64,000 nucleotides of DNA, taken from the NCBI GenBank assembly GCA_016195965.1, contig JACPYR010000066.1, positions 1 to 64,000 on the forward strand, given 5' to 3'. Below, one piece after another: positions 1 through 7,007 of this stretch. The stretch is from Nitrosomonadales bacterium (lineage in GTDB: Bacteria; Pseudomonadota; Gammaproteobacteria; Burkholderiales; Gallionellaceae). A program made the position numbers and the translations under genes. The notes under the pieces were generated by a model. That model saw nothing but the letters and a program-made list of their open reading frames with translations, was not told the origin of the DNA and made no database searches. Within the stretch, counting starts at the first letter, position 1. Each line of letters starts with the position of its first letter.

Positions 1-744
1 AACCTGCTGCCCCTGGTGTTCAGCCAGCATCGCATTGTAGTAATCAAACACGGCTTCCGGTTCACCCTGCAGCGCAAGTTTACCCGCATTGAGCAGAATA
101 GCGCCATCACAAATGGATTGTATCGCCTGTTTGTCGTGCGAGACGATCAACAGCGTGGTGCCCTGCTTGCGGAATTCGCGGATGCGCTCGAAACTCTTGT
201 GCTGAAAATACGTGTCGCCCACCGACAACGCTTCATCGACGATCAGCACATCGGGACGGCGCGCCGTTGCCAGGCTAAAGGCCAGACGCATCTGCATGCC
301 GCTGGAATAAACGCGCACCGGCTGATCGAGGTAGTCGCCGATCTCGGCAAAGGCTTCGATCTCGGGCATCAAGCCGGAGATTTCCTCCACGTTCATCCCC
401 AGCAGTTGCCCGGCCATGTAGGCATTTTGCCGCCCGGTAAAATCGGGATGGAAACCCATGCCCAATTCGAGCAAGGCCGCCACGCGCCCGGTGATATTGA
501 CGCTGCCGGTGGTGGGCTGGGTGGTGCCGGTGATCATCTTGAGCAGCGTGCTTTTGCCCGCGCCGTTGATGCCGATGATGCCCACGGCCTCACCCGCCCG
601 GACCGTAAAATTGAGGTCCTGCAACACCCATTTGAGCCGGTGGCGGGGCTGGCTGAAAGGCACCAGCCATTCCGCCAAGCGCGACCAGCGCGTCGGATAC
701 TGCTTGTAGGCCTTGCCCAGATTGGTGATCGTGATCGTGCCCAT
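1..744 (-). CDS. ABC transporter ATP-binding protein, Wzt-like (exporter 1), partial
   Basis: This is the N-terminal 248 codons of an ABC ATPase; the gene runs off the window before its stop. It reads MGTITITNLGKAYKQYPTRW and then shows Walker A (GINGAGKST, about residue 57), a YSSGMQMRLAF signature and Walker B (VLIVDEAL) before an SVGD loop and the H-loop VSHD. This is the pattern of the polysaccharide-exporting KpsT/Wzt family, which powers an ABC-2 permease. Its natural partner, the permease ending at 3470, is 2.7 kb upstream, separated by toxin-antitoxin genes. The start ATG at 744 has no strong Shine-Dalgarno, unlike the copy of this start near 2246. Whether a C-terminal glycan-binding domain exists cannot be seen. 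Confidence 0.93.
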   Translation of the reverse strand, partial: MGTITITNLGKAYKQYPTRWSRLAEWLVPFSQPRHRLKWVLQDLNFTVRAGEAVGIIGINGAGKSTLLKMITGTTQPTTGSVNITGRVAALLELGMGFHPDFTGRQNAYMAGQLLGMNVEEISGLMPEIEAFAEIGDYLDQPVRVYSSGMQMRLAFSLATARRPDVLIVDEALSVGDTYFQHKSFERIREFRKQGTTLLIVSHDKQAIQSICDGAILLNAGKLALQGEPEAVFDYYNAMLAEHQGQQV

Positions 745-752
745 GTTCAGTT
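694..752 (-). repeat. Repeat copy A: 5' end of the Wzt-like gene (functional copy)
   Basis: This is the start of the intact ATPase gene with about 9 bases of leader (ACTGAACATGGG core on the minus strand). The same stretch recurs as gene fragments at 1461-1509, 2200-2248 and more distantly at 3441-3470. Copy A differs from B and C by six extra bases after the start (MGTITITNLGK against MGSITNLGK). Confidence 0.85.
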
Positions 753-894
753 AGTTGCTACTTAAATCGTGCTGGTGCAAGAAAGGATTGCACTGAATGA
801 TAGCAAACGAAACTCTTTTGAGGGCAAGGGATTTTTTGTGGCATGTAAGGGTTGAACACACGGAGGGCGATGGCGATCCCGCTAGAGCAGGATG

Positions 895-1128
895 CTACTT
901 ATCCAATGGTTCGTGATCAATCTCGTAAGCCTCAATCAGATCACCCACGACAGCGACCAGTGAGTAAAGCGGGTGTTTCCCATCGTCGCGAACAATATCC
1001 AGCAGACTGTTCAGCAAAATAGTCGCTTGTTCATAATCGGCTTCAGACTCAATATGTGCGATAGGCGCGACTGACTGGAGGGTTTGCCAAGCGGGAAGCA
1101 ATCTCTGATAGTCAATTACTGTATTCAT
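895..1128 (-). pseudogene. higA: HigA-type antitoxin, C-terminally truncated
   Basis: This 77-residue protein (MNTVIDYQRLL...) matches the N-terminal helical part of HigA antitoxins: SEADYEQATILLNSLLD, then HPLYSLVAVVGDLIEAYE. It stops at DHEPLDK. Family members continue for roughly 40-60 residues with a helix-turn-helix DNA-binding domain, which is absent here. The ATG at 1128 overlaps the toxin stop in an ATGA and has a GGAG about six bases upstream, so this start is preferred over the in-frame TTG at 1140. It probably can no longer bind its operator. Whether it still neutralises the toxin is unknown. Confidence 0.72.
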
Positions 1129-1415
1129 TTTTTTCTCCAATCGTTACGATCATACTCTGCATGAGTCATTACCTGACGAATATACATCCGTTGCTTGTCA
1201 TAATGAATGACCACTGCAATCCGGTACCTGTTTCCACCCACATCGAATAGTGTAAATCCGTCCACATAGTCAGCCGAACCGAAGGTTTCGCGCAATGCTG
1301 GAAAAGAAATCGCCGTGACTTGGCTCGCCTTGTGGAACCATTCATTTAGCATTGGTTTCGATTCCGGGTGAAGCTGCCAGAATTCTCTTAATGGTCTTTT
1401 TGAAATGATCCGCAT
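1125..1415 (-). CDS. higB: HigB-family mRNA interferase toxin
   Basis: The 96-residue product has the HigB_toxin layout: an N-terminal MRIISKRPLREFWQLHPES, a central GGNRYRIAVVIHYDKQRMYIRQVMTHAEYD, and a basic NDWRKK end. Family members fold like RelE and cleave mRNA on the ribosome. It appears full length and is translationally coupled to the truncated higA by an ATGA overlap (toxin first, the usual higBA order). It lies in the TA array separating the exporter 1 permease from its ATPase. A toxin without a complete antitoxin is odd, so it may be attenuated or neutralised by the remaining HigA fragment. Confidence 0.82.
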   Translation of the reverse strand: MRIISKRPLREFWQLHPESKPMLNEWFHKASQVTAISFPALRETFGSADYVDGFTLFDVGGNRYRIAVVIHYDKQRMYIRQVMTHAEYDRNDWRKK

Positions 1416-1460
1416 GCTTTTACATTTTACGCGAGGCTTCCAATATTACACAGCACAAGG

Positions 1461-1509
1461 ATATTGCTTGCAGGCCTTGCCCAGATTGGTGATCGAGCCC
1501 ATGTTCAGT
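1461..1509 (-). repeat. Repeat copy B: fragment of the Wzt-like gene 5' end
   Basis: These 49 bases are identical to 2200-2248 and homologous to the start of the ATPase gene at 744. Read on the minus strand they encode MGSITNLGKACKQY after an ACTGAAC leader, then run into a stop within a few codons. The stop codon of the broken vapC (1505-1507) lies inside the repeat leader, so the toxin gene and the repeat abut exactly. Confidence 0.88.
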
Positions 1510-1872
1510 GTCCCCAAGCAGCCAGCAACCCAAGCTGATTGGCTGCGGACAAGCGCTTGTCTTGCGTCCAGAGCAAGGTGCCTGGCGTCAAGCGCACACT
1601 GGTCAGCAAGTGTGCACAATATAGCCAACACCTAGTCCGTAAAGTTTGGATTTGCTGATGAACGATAGCACCTCTTCATCTGCCGCAGTCTTTGCACGGG
1701 GCATGTTGTTTAAGGTATCCAGAATAACGTCGCGTTGACGCAAGTTACCCAAAGCAAGTTCGCCGATTACAAAAGGGTGCGCAACCACCTGTCCGGTATT
1801 CAGCAGATTCACCAGGATGCTGTCGCCATGGCGGAGATGATCTATCCAAACCGATGTATCGACCAATATCAC
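1505..1872 (-). pseudogene. vapC: VapC PIN-domain toxin, frameshifted
   Basis: The frame from the ATG at 1872 reads MILVDTSVWIDHL..., HPFVIGELALGN and DEEVLSFISKSKLYGLGVGYI, then ends at VHTC. The rest of the family sequence (AHLLTS, LLWTQDKRLSAANQLG) continues in another frame to a TGA at 1507-1505. Adding one base after TATATTG restores TAT-ATT-GAT-GCA-CAC, the conserved YIDAHL of this VapC group. The lost base therefore falls in the codon of a catalytic aspartate of the PIN fold. Overlap with vapB (1869-1872) is an ATGA. A sequencing error is the alternative explanation. Confidence 0.82.
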
Positions 1873-2066
1873 ACCCGCCCCGATTGGCGTCTTGGTACAG
1901 GCTTCAGCGCTGGCTCGCTGCCGCCCAGCAATGCAAGCCGATGCGCACTTTCGCGCTCTATTAATGCTTTCAGCGCCTCTCTAACCAGCGCCGACTTTTC
2001 TGTCAGCCCGGTAAAGGCTTGCGCTTTGGCAACCAGTGCATCATCCAGCGCCAGTGTTGTTCTCAT
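1869..2066 (-). CDS. vapB: VapB-type antitoxin
   Basis: This 65-residue protein (MRTTLALDDALVAKAQAFTG, then EKSALVREALKALIERESA and GGSEPALKP) is a typical ribbon-helix-helix VapB. The N-terminal strand-helix-helix binds the operator, and the Pro-rich basic tail wraps the VapC toxin. The gene looks intact with a GGAG-like leader (AAGGAGAAATTGCCATG). It is coupled to the frameshifted vapC by a four-base overlap, so it is now an antitoxin whose cognate toxin is probably dead. Confidence 0.85.
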   Translation of the reverse strand: MRTTLALDDALVAKAQAFTGLTEKSALVREALKALIERESAHRLALLGGSEPALKPVPRRQSGRV

Positions 2067-2199
2067 GGCAATTTCTCCTTAATATTTGCTCACCGATAAT
2101 AGCATCAATCGATGACTCAAAAAATGCGGTTCATTGTCTATTCGAAAAGATAGCGTTAGTTGGTCCAGCTTAATTCGTGACGCAGCGCGTCCAAATTGT

Positions 2200-2248
2200 A
2201 TATTGCTTGCAGGCCTTGCCCAGATTGGTGATCGAGCCCATGTTCAGT
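2200..2248 (-). repeat. Repeat copy C: fragment of the Wzt-like gene 5' end
   Basis: This copy is identical over 49 bases to copy B. On the minus strand it carries GGAGCTACTGAACATGGGC, so this fragment keeps a good ribosome binding site and start codon. It encodes MGSITNLGKACKQY and then diverges, although a further ACGCGCTG block resembling the ATPase gene lies just beyond. It sits a few bases downstream of the stop of the intact vapC at 2256. Confidence 0.88.
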
Positions 2249-2255
2249 AGCTCCA

Positions 2256-2666
2256 TCAAGGGAGAGTTTCTTCCCAATCTTCCATTCTCAATCCCTTCAC
2301 GCGTTCGAATTCATCTGTGTTGTGGGTAATCAGTGTGGCATCGTGGGCGCGGGCGATGGCGGCGATCAGGGTGTCGTTCGGGCCGATAGGCTTGCCTTGA
2401 GTCAGCAGGTCGGCGTGAATTTGCCCATAGTGCTCAGCGCATTCATCATCAAAAGGCAGGCTTTGCAGCGGGGCGAAAAAGGCTTTGAGTAGTTGCAGAT
2501 TAGTTTCTACCCGTTGGCTGCGCCTCGCACCATACAGCAACTCCGCCTTGACCACGCTGCACATGGCTATGTCGGCGGGGGTATGTTGGCGAAAGTGTTG
2601 CAGGATAATCGGATGTTTTTCGTTGAGCAGGTGAATGCAGACGTTGGTGTCGAGCAGATAAATCAT
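2256..2666 (-). CDS. vapC: VapC-type PIN-domain ribonuclease toxin
   Basis: This is an intact PIN-domain toxin of 136 residues. MIYLLDTNVCIHLL supplies the first acidic residue, VKAELLYGA the second, and GPNDTLIAAIARAHDATLITHNTDEF the C-terminal Asp residues that coordinate the metal for RNA cleavage. The ATG at 2666 overlaps the antitoxin stop as ATGA. A longer in-frame extension upstream exists but would overlap the antitoxin heavily. This VapC belongs to a different subgroup from the broken one at 1505, so the array holds two unrelated vapBC modules. Confidence 0.9.
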   Translation of the reverse strand: MIYLLDTNVCIHLLNEKHPIILQHFRQHTPADIAMCSVVKAELLYGARRSQRVETNLQLLKAFFAPLQSLPFDDECAEHYGQIHADLLTQGKPIGPNDTLIAAIARAHDATLITHNTDEFERVKGLRMEDWEETLP

Positions 2667-2893
2667 TTGATTTTTAGTCGTTCTTCCAAAGGAGCAAACG
2701 CCGGACGCTCCAGCGGCGCACCTTCCCATTTTCCGAAGATGTCGAAATAGCCTTCCGGCCAAACCGCGCTGGCGCCTGCGTCGCGCTTGACTAGATCCGC
2801 CAAATAACGTGAAAGACTCAGGCCAGATTGCGTGGCACGGCGCTGTGCTTGCTGGGCAATCTCCTCAGGAACATAACAATGTAGTTGAGCCAT
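2663..2893 (-). CDS. Ribbon-helix-helix (CopG/VapB-like) antitoxin
   Basis: This 76-residue protein begins MAQLHCYVPEEIAQQAQRRA and continues GLSLSRYLADLVKRD, the RHH strand-helix-helix pattern. The tail (FGKWEGAPLERPAFAPLEERLKIK) resembles the toxin-wrapping segment of this family. The start ATG at 2893 is preceded by AAGGAGAATCTC, a good ribosome binding site. It is coupled to the intact vapC by an ATGA overlap and is very probably its antitoxin and autorepressor. Confidence 0.85.
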   Translation of the reverse strand: MAQLHCYVPEEIAQQAQRRATQSGLSLSRYLADLVKRDAGASAVWPEGYFDIFGKWEGAPLERPAFAPLEERLKIK

Positions 2894-2970
2894 GAGATTC
2901 TCCTTATGTATGTGCTATATGTGAATTTTAGCAAAATTAGGCGACAAGCACATCACTCCCTCGTGTAGGC

Positions 2971-3072
2971 TCACTGGTCATTGGACAAGGCTAGTACCGA
3001 GTAATCGAGATATTCGCGCATCCGATTCAAGTGGGCGAGTTGCTTCGCAATCAGGCGCAGATGTTCGGTCAC
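2971..3072 (-). pseudogene. HEPN-type toxin partner, 33-residue remnant
   Basis: A short frame begins with GTG overlapping the end of the nucleotidyltransferase remnant (GTGA). It reads VTEHLRLIAKQLAHLNRMREYLDYS and ends at ALSNDQ. The opening resembles the first helices of HEPN/DUF86-like proteins encoded next to minimal nucleotidyltransferases. The bulk of the domain, including any RX4HXY active site, is missing. It is therefore read as the stub of a deleted toxin. The family assignment rests on a short match and on the gene pairing. Confidence 0.5.
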
Positions 3073-3355
3073 AACTGGATCCCCTGGGCCTTCGCCAAAT
3101 TGTAGATGGGCTTTTCCTCGCCGGGCTCTTTTACTATCAGGTCAACGGGCAAATCCAGACTGTCCTCAAGCGCAACCTTGCAACGCAACGCTGCCATAAG
3201 GTATCGCGACGAGTAGTTTCGACATACAAATCCACATCGCCTCCGCGCCTTGCATCATCCACGCGCGAACCGAACAGCCAGACCCGCGCATCTGCGCCAA
3301 AATTCTGGCGCGCGGCGTTGCGGATCGTGTCTATTTGTGCGGGCGACAATCTCAT
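3069..3355 (-). pseudogene. Minimal nucleotidyltransferase (MNT antitoxin-like), frameshifted
   Basis: From ATG 3355 the frame gives MRLSPAQIDTIRNAARQNFG, then LFGSRVDDARRGGDVDLYVE, the Gly-Ser/Asp-x-Asp catalytic motif of MNT-fold nucleotidyltransferases. It leaves the family pattern near ARLRLRTV and stops. An overlapping frame continues with ALEDSLDLPVDLIVKEPGEE to a TGA at 3071-3069, the expected C-terminus. One frameshift around 3160-3190 explains both. It is followed by a HEPN stub, the usual partner, so this is a decayed MNT/HEPN TA module. Confidence 0.75.
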
Positions 3356-3440
3356 TTGACAGGGTTTCTTGGCATCAAGCTGCGCATTTTATATGAATTG
3401 ACCTGTGCAGAATCATGCAAGGCACCGCCAACGCGGAATT

Positions 3441-3470
3441 GGCCTCGCCCAGATTGGTGTTCGCGCCCAT
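3441..3470 (-). repeat. Repeat copy D: probable original start of the Wzt-like gene at the permease stop
   Basis: The permease 1 stop and an ATG overlap as TAATG. The codons after this ATG read MGANTNLGEAN, clearly related to MGTITITNLGKA of the ATPase gene at 744. This looks like the ancestral, tightly coupled permease-ATPase junction, now left as a roughly 30-base scar. Further downstream the frame has no resemblance to the ATPase. Confidence 0.7.
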
Positions 3471-4264
3471 TAGAGTTCGTCCACCATCTCGCCGGCATGT
3501 TTGCGGAACAGCCGCATACCGTAGGCGCACATTGCCATCGCCAGCAGGGTTACCGGCAACAGGCTTTGCCACGCCGGCCACTGACCGGTCACGAGTATGC
3601 CCTGCAGTGCGCCGATCAGGCTGGTCATCGGGTTGTAACTCAACAGCTCACGCACTGGCTCGGGCAGAATGCTGATCGGGTACACGATGGGGGTAAACCA
3701 GAACCAGAACTGCAGGACGATGCCGAACATCTGACCGACATCGCGGAAGAACACATTCAGCACGCCGAGGCTGATGCCCAAGCCGATCGCAAACGCGACC
3801 AGGACGCCCAGCACGGGCAGCACCGCCAAATAGGCCATGCCGGGAAAATTACCCGAGATCAGCAGGAAAATACTGAACAGGCCAAACACGATGGAGAAAT
3901 TCAACAGGGCGTTGGCAACTACGATCACCGGCAAACACAGCCTCGGGAAGCTCAGCTTCTTGAGCAGGTTGGCGTGCTCGATGAAAGTGTTTTGCGCGCG
4001 ATTGACAATTTCGGCAAACAAACCCCAGGTCAGCACTCCCGCACACAGAAAAATACTGTAGCCGAATGTGCTGTCTACACCCGGCAATTTTGCCCGCATG
4101 ATCTGTGAGAAGATCACCGTGTAGACGATGATCATCGCCAGCGGGTTGAGCACGGTCCATGCCGCACCCAGCAGTGAGTTACGGTATTTGGACTGAAATT
4201 CGCGCTTGACGCTGCCGACAACAAAACCCCGGTAAGCCCATAATGGCCTCAGTATGCTCCCCAT
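3470..4264 (-). CDS. ABC-2 type polysaccharide export permease, Wzm-like (exporter 1)
   Basis: About 264 residues, starting MGSILRPLWAYRGFVVGSVKREF. The amphipathic N-terminus and KYRNSLLGAAWTVLNPLAMIIVYTVIF first membrane segment are typical of ABC-2 exporters of O-antigen and capsule. Six hydrophobic segments follow, with the conserved FRDVGQMFGIVLQFWFWFTPIVYP region near the end. An in-frame ATG at 4300 is possible, but the 4264 start aligns with family N-termini. The stop overlaps an ATPase-like ATG (copy D), yet the intact ATPase is 2.7 kb downstream behind TA modules. It exports a lipid-linked glycan across the inner membrane with its ATPase. Confidence 0.92.
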   Translation of the reverse strand: MGSILRPLWAYRGFVVGSVKREFQSKYRNSLLGAAWTVLNPLAMIIVYTVIFSQIMRAKLPGVDSTFGYSIFLCAGVLTWGLFAEIVNRAQNTFIEHANLLKKLSFPRLCLPVIVVANALLNFSIVFGLFSIFLLISGNFPGMAYLAVLPVLGVLVAFAIGLGISLGVLNVFFRDVGQMFGIVLQFWFWFTPIVYPISILPEPVRELLSYNPMTSLIGALQGILVTGQWPAWQSLLPVTLLAMAMCAYGMRLFRKHAGEMVDEL

Positions 4265-4268
4265 CAGC

Positions 4269-4466
4269 CTACGCTCCCGGCGAAGTCGATGGGCGGACAT
4301 TGCTTACCCGTACGCCGATGCCCGCCATGGTTTTACCCGGCGGGCACGAGCAAATATTTTCCTGCGCAATCCGCGCGACCCGGATGCCCAGCCGATCGGT
4401 ATCCGGCAGCAGCGCATGCTCGAAAACTAGTGGCGCCCCCATAACATCACTGCTCATCATCTTCAT
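4269..4466 (-). CDS. Small hypothetical protein between sulfotransferase and permease 1
   Basis: This is a 65-codon frame (MKMMSSDVMGAPLVFEHALL...ICSCPPGKTMAGIGVRV). It overlaps the end of the sulfotransferase-like gene by 20 bases and stops five bases before the preferred permease start. Its position fills an otherwise empty gap in a tightly packed operon. No family is recognised; it may be the stub of a deleted gene or a chance frame. Confidence 0.3.
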   Translation of the reverse strand: MKMMSSDVMGAPLVFEHALLPDTDRLGIRVARIAQENICSCPPGKTMAGIGVRVSNVRPSTSPGA

Positions 4467-5613
4467 GCGCCCTTCGCTTTAAATTTCGGATGTGACTCAC
4501 CACGTACCGCAAGGGCTTGGTAATTTTCCAACTGGTCGAACTGTATATTCTTGCCTGCTCGGCAACCAGGTGGGCGATCTGCCCTTCGTATTCGGCAACC
4601 CGCCTGTCGAACTCGGCCATAGCCCGGATGAACTTTACCCGATTTTCAGCCTTGGTACGCACAGCCTCCTCATTACGCCCGACAACAATTTTATTGAGGC
4701 TCGCAATCTTGCCGTCGAGCTCATTCATTACCTGATTGGCGACATAATATCTGTCGACCAGATTCAGAATGGCTTTGATGCGCTCAAATTCGTCAACCCA
4801 ATGGGTCATTTTATCCAGGAATGCAGCGTCATCCAGCTGCATTTGATCCGACGCCACATCGAGCAAAGCCGTGTAGATTTCCCGCACGATGGGCGGGCAA
4901 GCCTCGTCTGCCTGCAATTCACTTAAACCGTAAACCGTATGCCGCAACCCTTCATCGAGAAATTCGGACTTGTAGCTTTGCAGCTCCGCCGGGTCAAGTT
5001 CCAAATCCAGTTTTTTTGCAATCCGACCCAACTCCCTATCCGGCGATTGCATCAGGCGATCATAGTCAACCAGCACACGCCGCTCCCCGGCACTATCGAC
5101 CAGGCTGGTAAGCACGTGGCCCAGCCACAGCAAATAGCCTTTCTCGATATCGAAGCCATCGCGCTTGGCCAACGACTTGGCCACGCTGAGCGGATGGCGC
5201 ACCGCAAGGATATAACTGACATTCAATTGGCTTTGAACAAACACCTCTTTCCAGAAGGGCAGCAACTTGGCTACGCGCGGGTCTTTGAACGCAAACAACG
5301 GCGAGTTGCCGATTTTACTGTGCAGCAATTCTGCGGCCCTGGCGAAATATCCCGCAACGGTCAGGGCCTTGACATCGCGCTCTTCGATATGGGCAATATG
5401 GTGCCAATCGTTGTGTATCGCACTCAGCATCTCGATATTCAGCGCATTCAGATCGAGGTCTTCCCAGAATCCCTTGGCATTGATGCTTTCATTGGCAGAC
5501 ATCATCCGGTCGCCCAGATTCACACCCAGCACCTGCAGCCCGCGCGTCAACGCGCTGGTGCCGCTGCGGTGCATGCCCAGCACGACGATCAGCCGGTTAT
5601 TCGCTTGCGTCAT
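4447..5613 (-). CDS. Sulfotransferase-family protein with C-terminal coiled coil
   Basis: This 388-residue protein begins MTQANNRLIVVLGMHRSGTSALTRGL. The GMHRSGTS loop is the 5'-phosphosulfate-binding P-loop of PAPS-dependent sulfotransferases, and the VRHPLSVAKSL segment fits the 3'-phosphate-binding strand-helix. After about residue 280 it becomes charged and probably coiled (DELDGKIASLNKIV..., RRVAEYEGQIAHLVAEQARI). It ends with SSTSWKITKPLRYV, a tail often seen on surface-glycan enzymes. The ATG at 5613 overlaps the Wzt2 stop (ATGA), indicating coupled expression. It probably sulfates or otherwise modifies the exported glycan, but the substrate is unknown. Confidence 0.78.
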   Translation of the reverse strand: MTQANNRLIVVLGMHRSGTSALTRGLQVLGVNLGDRMMSANESINAKGFWEDLDLNALNIEMLSAIHNDWHHIAHIEERDVKALTVAGYFARAAELLHSKIGNSPLFAFKDPRVAKLLPFWKEVFVQSQLNVSYILAVRHPLSVAKSLAKRDGFDIEKGYLLWLGHVLTSLVDSAGERRVLVDYDRLMQSPDRELGRIAKKLDLELDPAELQSYKSEFLDEGLRHTVYGLSELQADEACPPIVREIYTALLDVASDQMQLDDAAFLDKMTHWVDEFERIKAILNLVDRYYVANQVMNELDGKIASLNKIVVGRNEEAVRTKAENRVKFIRAMAEFDRRVAEYEGQIAHLVAEQARIYSSTSWKITKPLRYVVSHIRNLKRRAHEDDEQ

Positions 5614-7007
5614 GCCCGCGCCTCCTGTTCCGCTGCGGATCGCAGTTCGATTTCCGGATAACACTCGAAATCGACCACGCCGTTCGAGCATCCTTCCGCG
5701 CCGGGCAAGACCCGGAACATCGCGACATCCGTCAAGCGATGCAAAAAGGTTTCTCCTTCGCTCACCTCGCCGACTACCCCGGCGTTCATGAAATACATCC
5801 CGGCGTTGAGCACGCAGCGAAAACGAAATTCGACCCGGTAGAGCGCATCGGCCTCGACATAGGGCAAACCATCACCGGGCACGCGCGCCGTCGCGCCGCC
5901 GCCCAACTCCACGCCAGATGTGGTCTTGATCAGCATGCCGAAGCGCACATTGCTCGCGCTGCGGCTGAAACGGACGTTATAGGCATACCGGTAGGTTTTT
6001 CCGCGCACCAGGTTGTTGACCTTCTCGCCCGACAAGGTCAGCACTTCCGGCGATTCGATATAGGCTCCGTGGGACTCGTATTCTATCGTGCTGGCCGGCT
6101 TCAGGCTGGGATCGAAACTCTCTTCCTGCTGCGCATGCTCGATGGCAGCGGGGTACGCATGCGCTTCGCCGCCAACCGCTCCGGGCAAATTAAACTGGGC
6201 TGCAGCCTGACGGATCTCTTCGCGTATGGCTTCGCGATTTCCGGCTGGCGCGTAAAGTAATTTCTGGTAGCGGCTGACGATCTGCTTGGGTGTGCCCACC
6301 GCCAGCTTTTCACCCGCATCCAGCAGCACCGCGCGATCGCACAGCTCCACTATGGTGCTGCCAGAATGCGAGACGAACAATATCGTGGCGCCTTTGTCAC
6401 GGATCGCCTCGATACGGGAAAAGCATTTGCGCTGGAAAAGTTCGTCGCCCACCGCGAGCGCTTCATCCACGATCAGGATTTCCGGATCGACGTGGATCGC
6501 AACCGCAAACGCCAGCCGCACCATCATTCCGCTGGAATACGACTTCACCGGCTGCTCGATGAACTGCCCGATGTCCGCAAAGGCGACAATATCGTCGAAA
6601 CGCTCATCCACCTCCTGCTTGCCCAGACCCAGCACCGCCGCATTCATATAAACATTTTCGCGCCCGCTGAATTGCGGATTGAAGCCGGCCCCCAGCTCCA
6701 GCAGGGCAGCGACGCGCCCATTGGTTTCTACGCTGCCATGCGTCGGGAACAGCGTGCCGCAGATGATTTGCAGCAGCGTGGATTTGCCCGAGCCGTTGCG
6801 CCCTATGATGCCGACTGTTTCGCCCTTGCCGATTTCGAACGAGACGTTTTTGAGCGCCCAGAACTCGCGGTAATACAGCTGCGGCGTTTTTCCGGCCAGG
6901 CGTTGCAGCGGAGGAATGGCAAATTGCTTGAGCCGGTCGCGCGGAGTGTTATAGATGTGATAACACTTGCTGAGGTTGCTTACGCGAATAGCGATTTCTG
7001 TGCTCAT
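5610..7007 (-). CDS. ABC transporter ATP-binding protein with C-terminal Wzt domain (exporter 2)
   Basis: This 465-residue protein has an N-terminal ATPase with Walker A GRNGSGKSTLLQ (about residue 70), signature YSSGMMVRLAF and Walker B ILIVDEAL. A linker leads to a C-terminal beta-rich region from about residue 310 (VLTLSGEKVNNLVRGKTYRY... to FECYPEIELR) of the Wzt_C type. In studied systems that domain recognises the non-reducing end of the finished O-polysaccharide. Its start overlaps the ORF6N gene stop (ATGA) and its stop overlaps the sulfotransferase start (ATGA). Its permease is the gene ending at 7536, just beyond the ORF6N gene. Confidence 0.93.
   Translation of the reverse strand: MSTEIAIRVSNLSKCYHIYNTPRDRLKQFAIPPLQRLAGKTPQLYYREFWALKNVSFEIGKGETVGIIGRNGSGKSTLLQIICGTLFPTHGSVETNGRVAALLELGAGFNPQFSGRENVYMNAAVLGLGKQEVDERFDDIVAFADIGQFIEQPVKSYSSGMMVRLAFAVAIHVDPEILIVDEALAVGDELFQRKCFSRIEAIRDKGATILFVSHSGSTIVELCDRAVLLDAGEKLAVGTPKQIVSRYQKLLYAPAGNREAIREEIRQAAAQFNLPGAVGGEAHAYPAAIEHAQQEESFDPSLKPASTIEYESHGAYIESPEVLTLSGEKVNNLVRGKTYRYAYNVRFSRSASNVRFGMLIKTTSGVELGGGATARVPGDGLPYVEADALYRVEFRFRCVLNAGMYFMNAGVVGEVSEGETFLHRLTDVAMFRVLPGAEGCSNGVVDFECYPEIELRSAAEQEARA

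Noticed and set aside
16-765. Long plus-strand frame (249 codons) at the window start
   Set aside because: It is the reverse-strand shadow of the ABC ATPase gene, which has all expected motifs; the plus-strand protein is His/Arg-rich with no family features.
694-3470. Integron cassette array explanation for the TA cluster
   Set aside because: TA cassettes are common in integrons, but the repeats here are fragments of a wzt start and do not look like imperfect palindromic attC sites; no integrase is visible.
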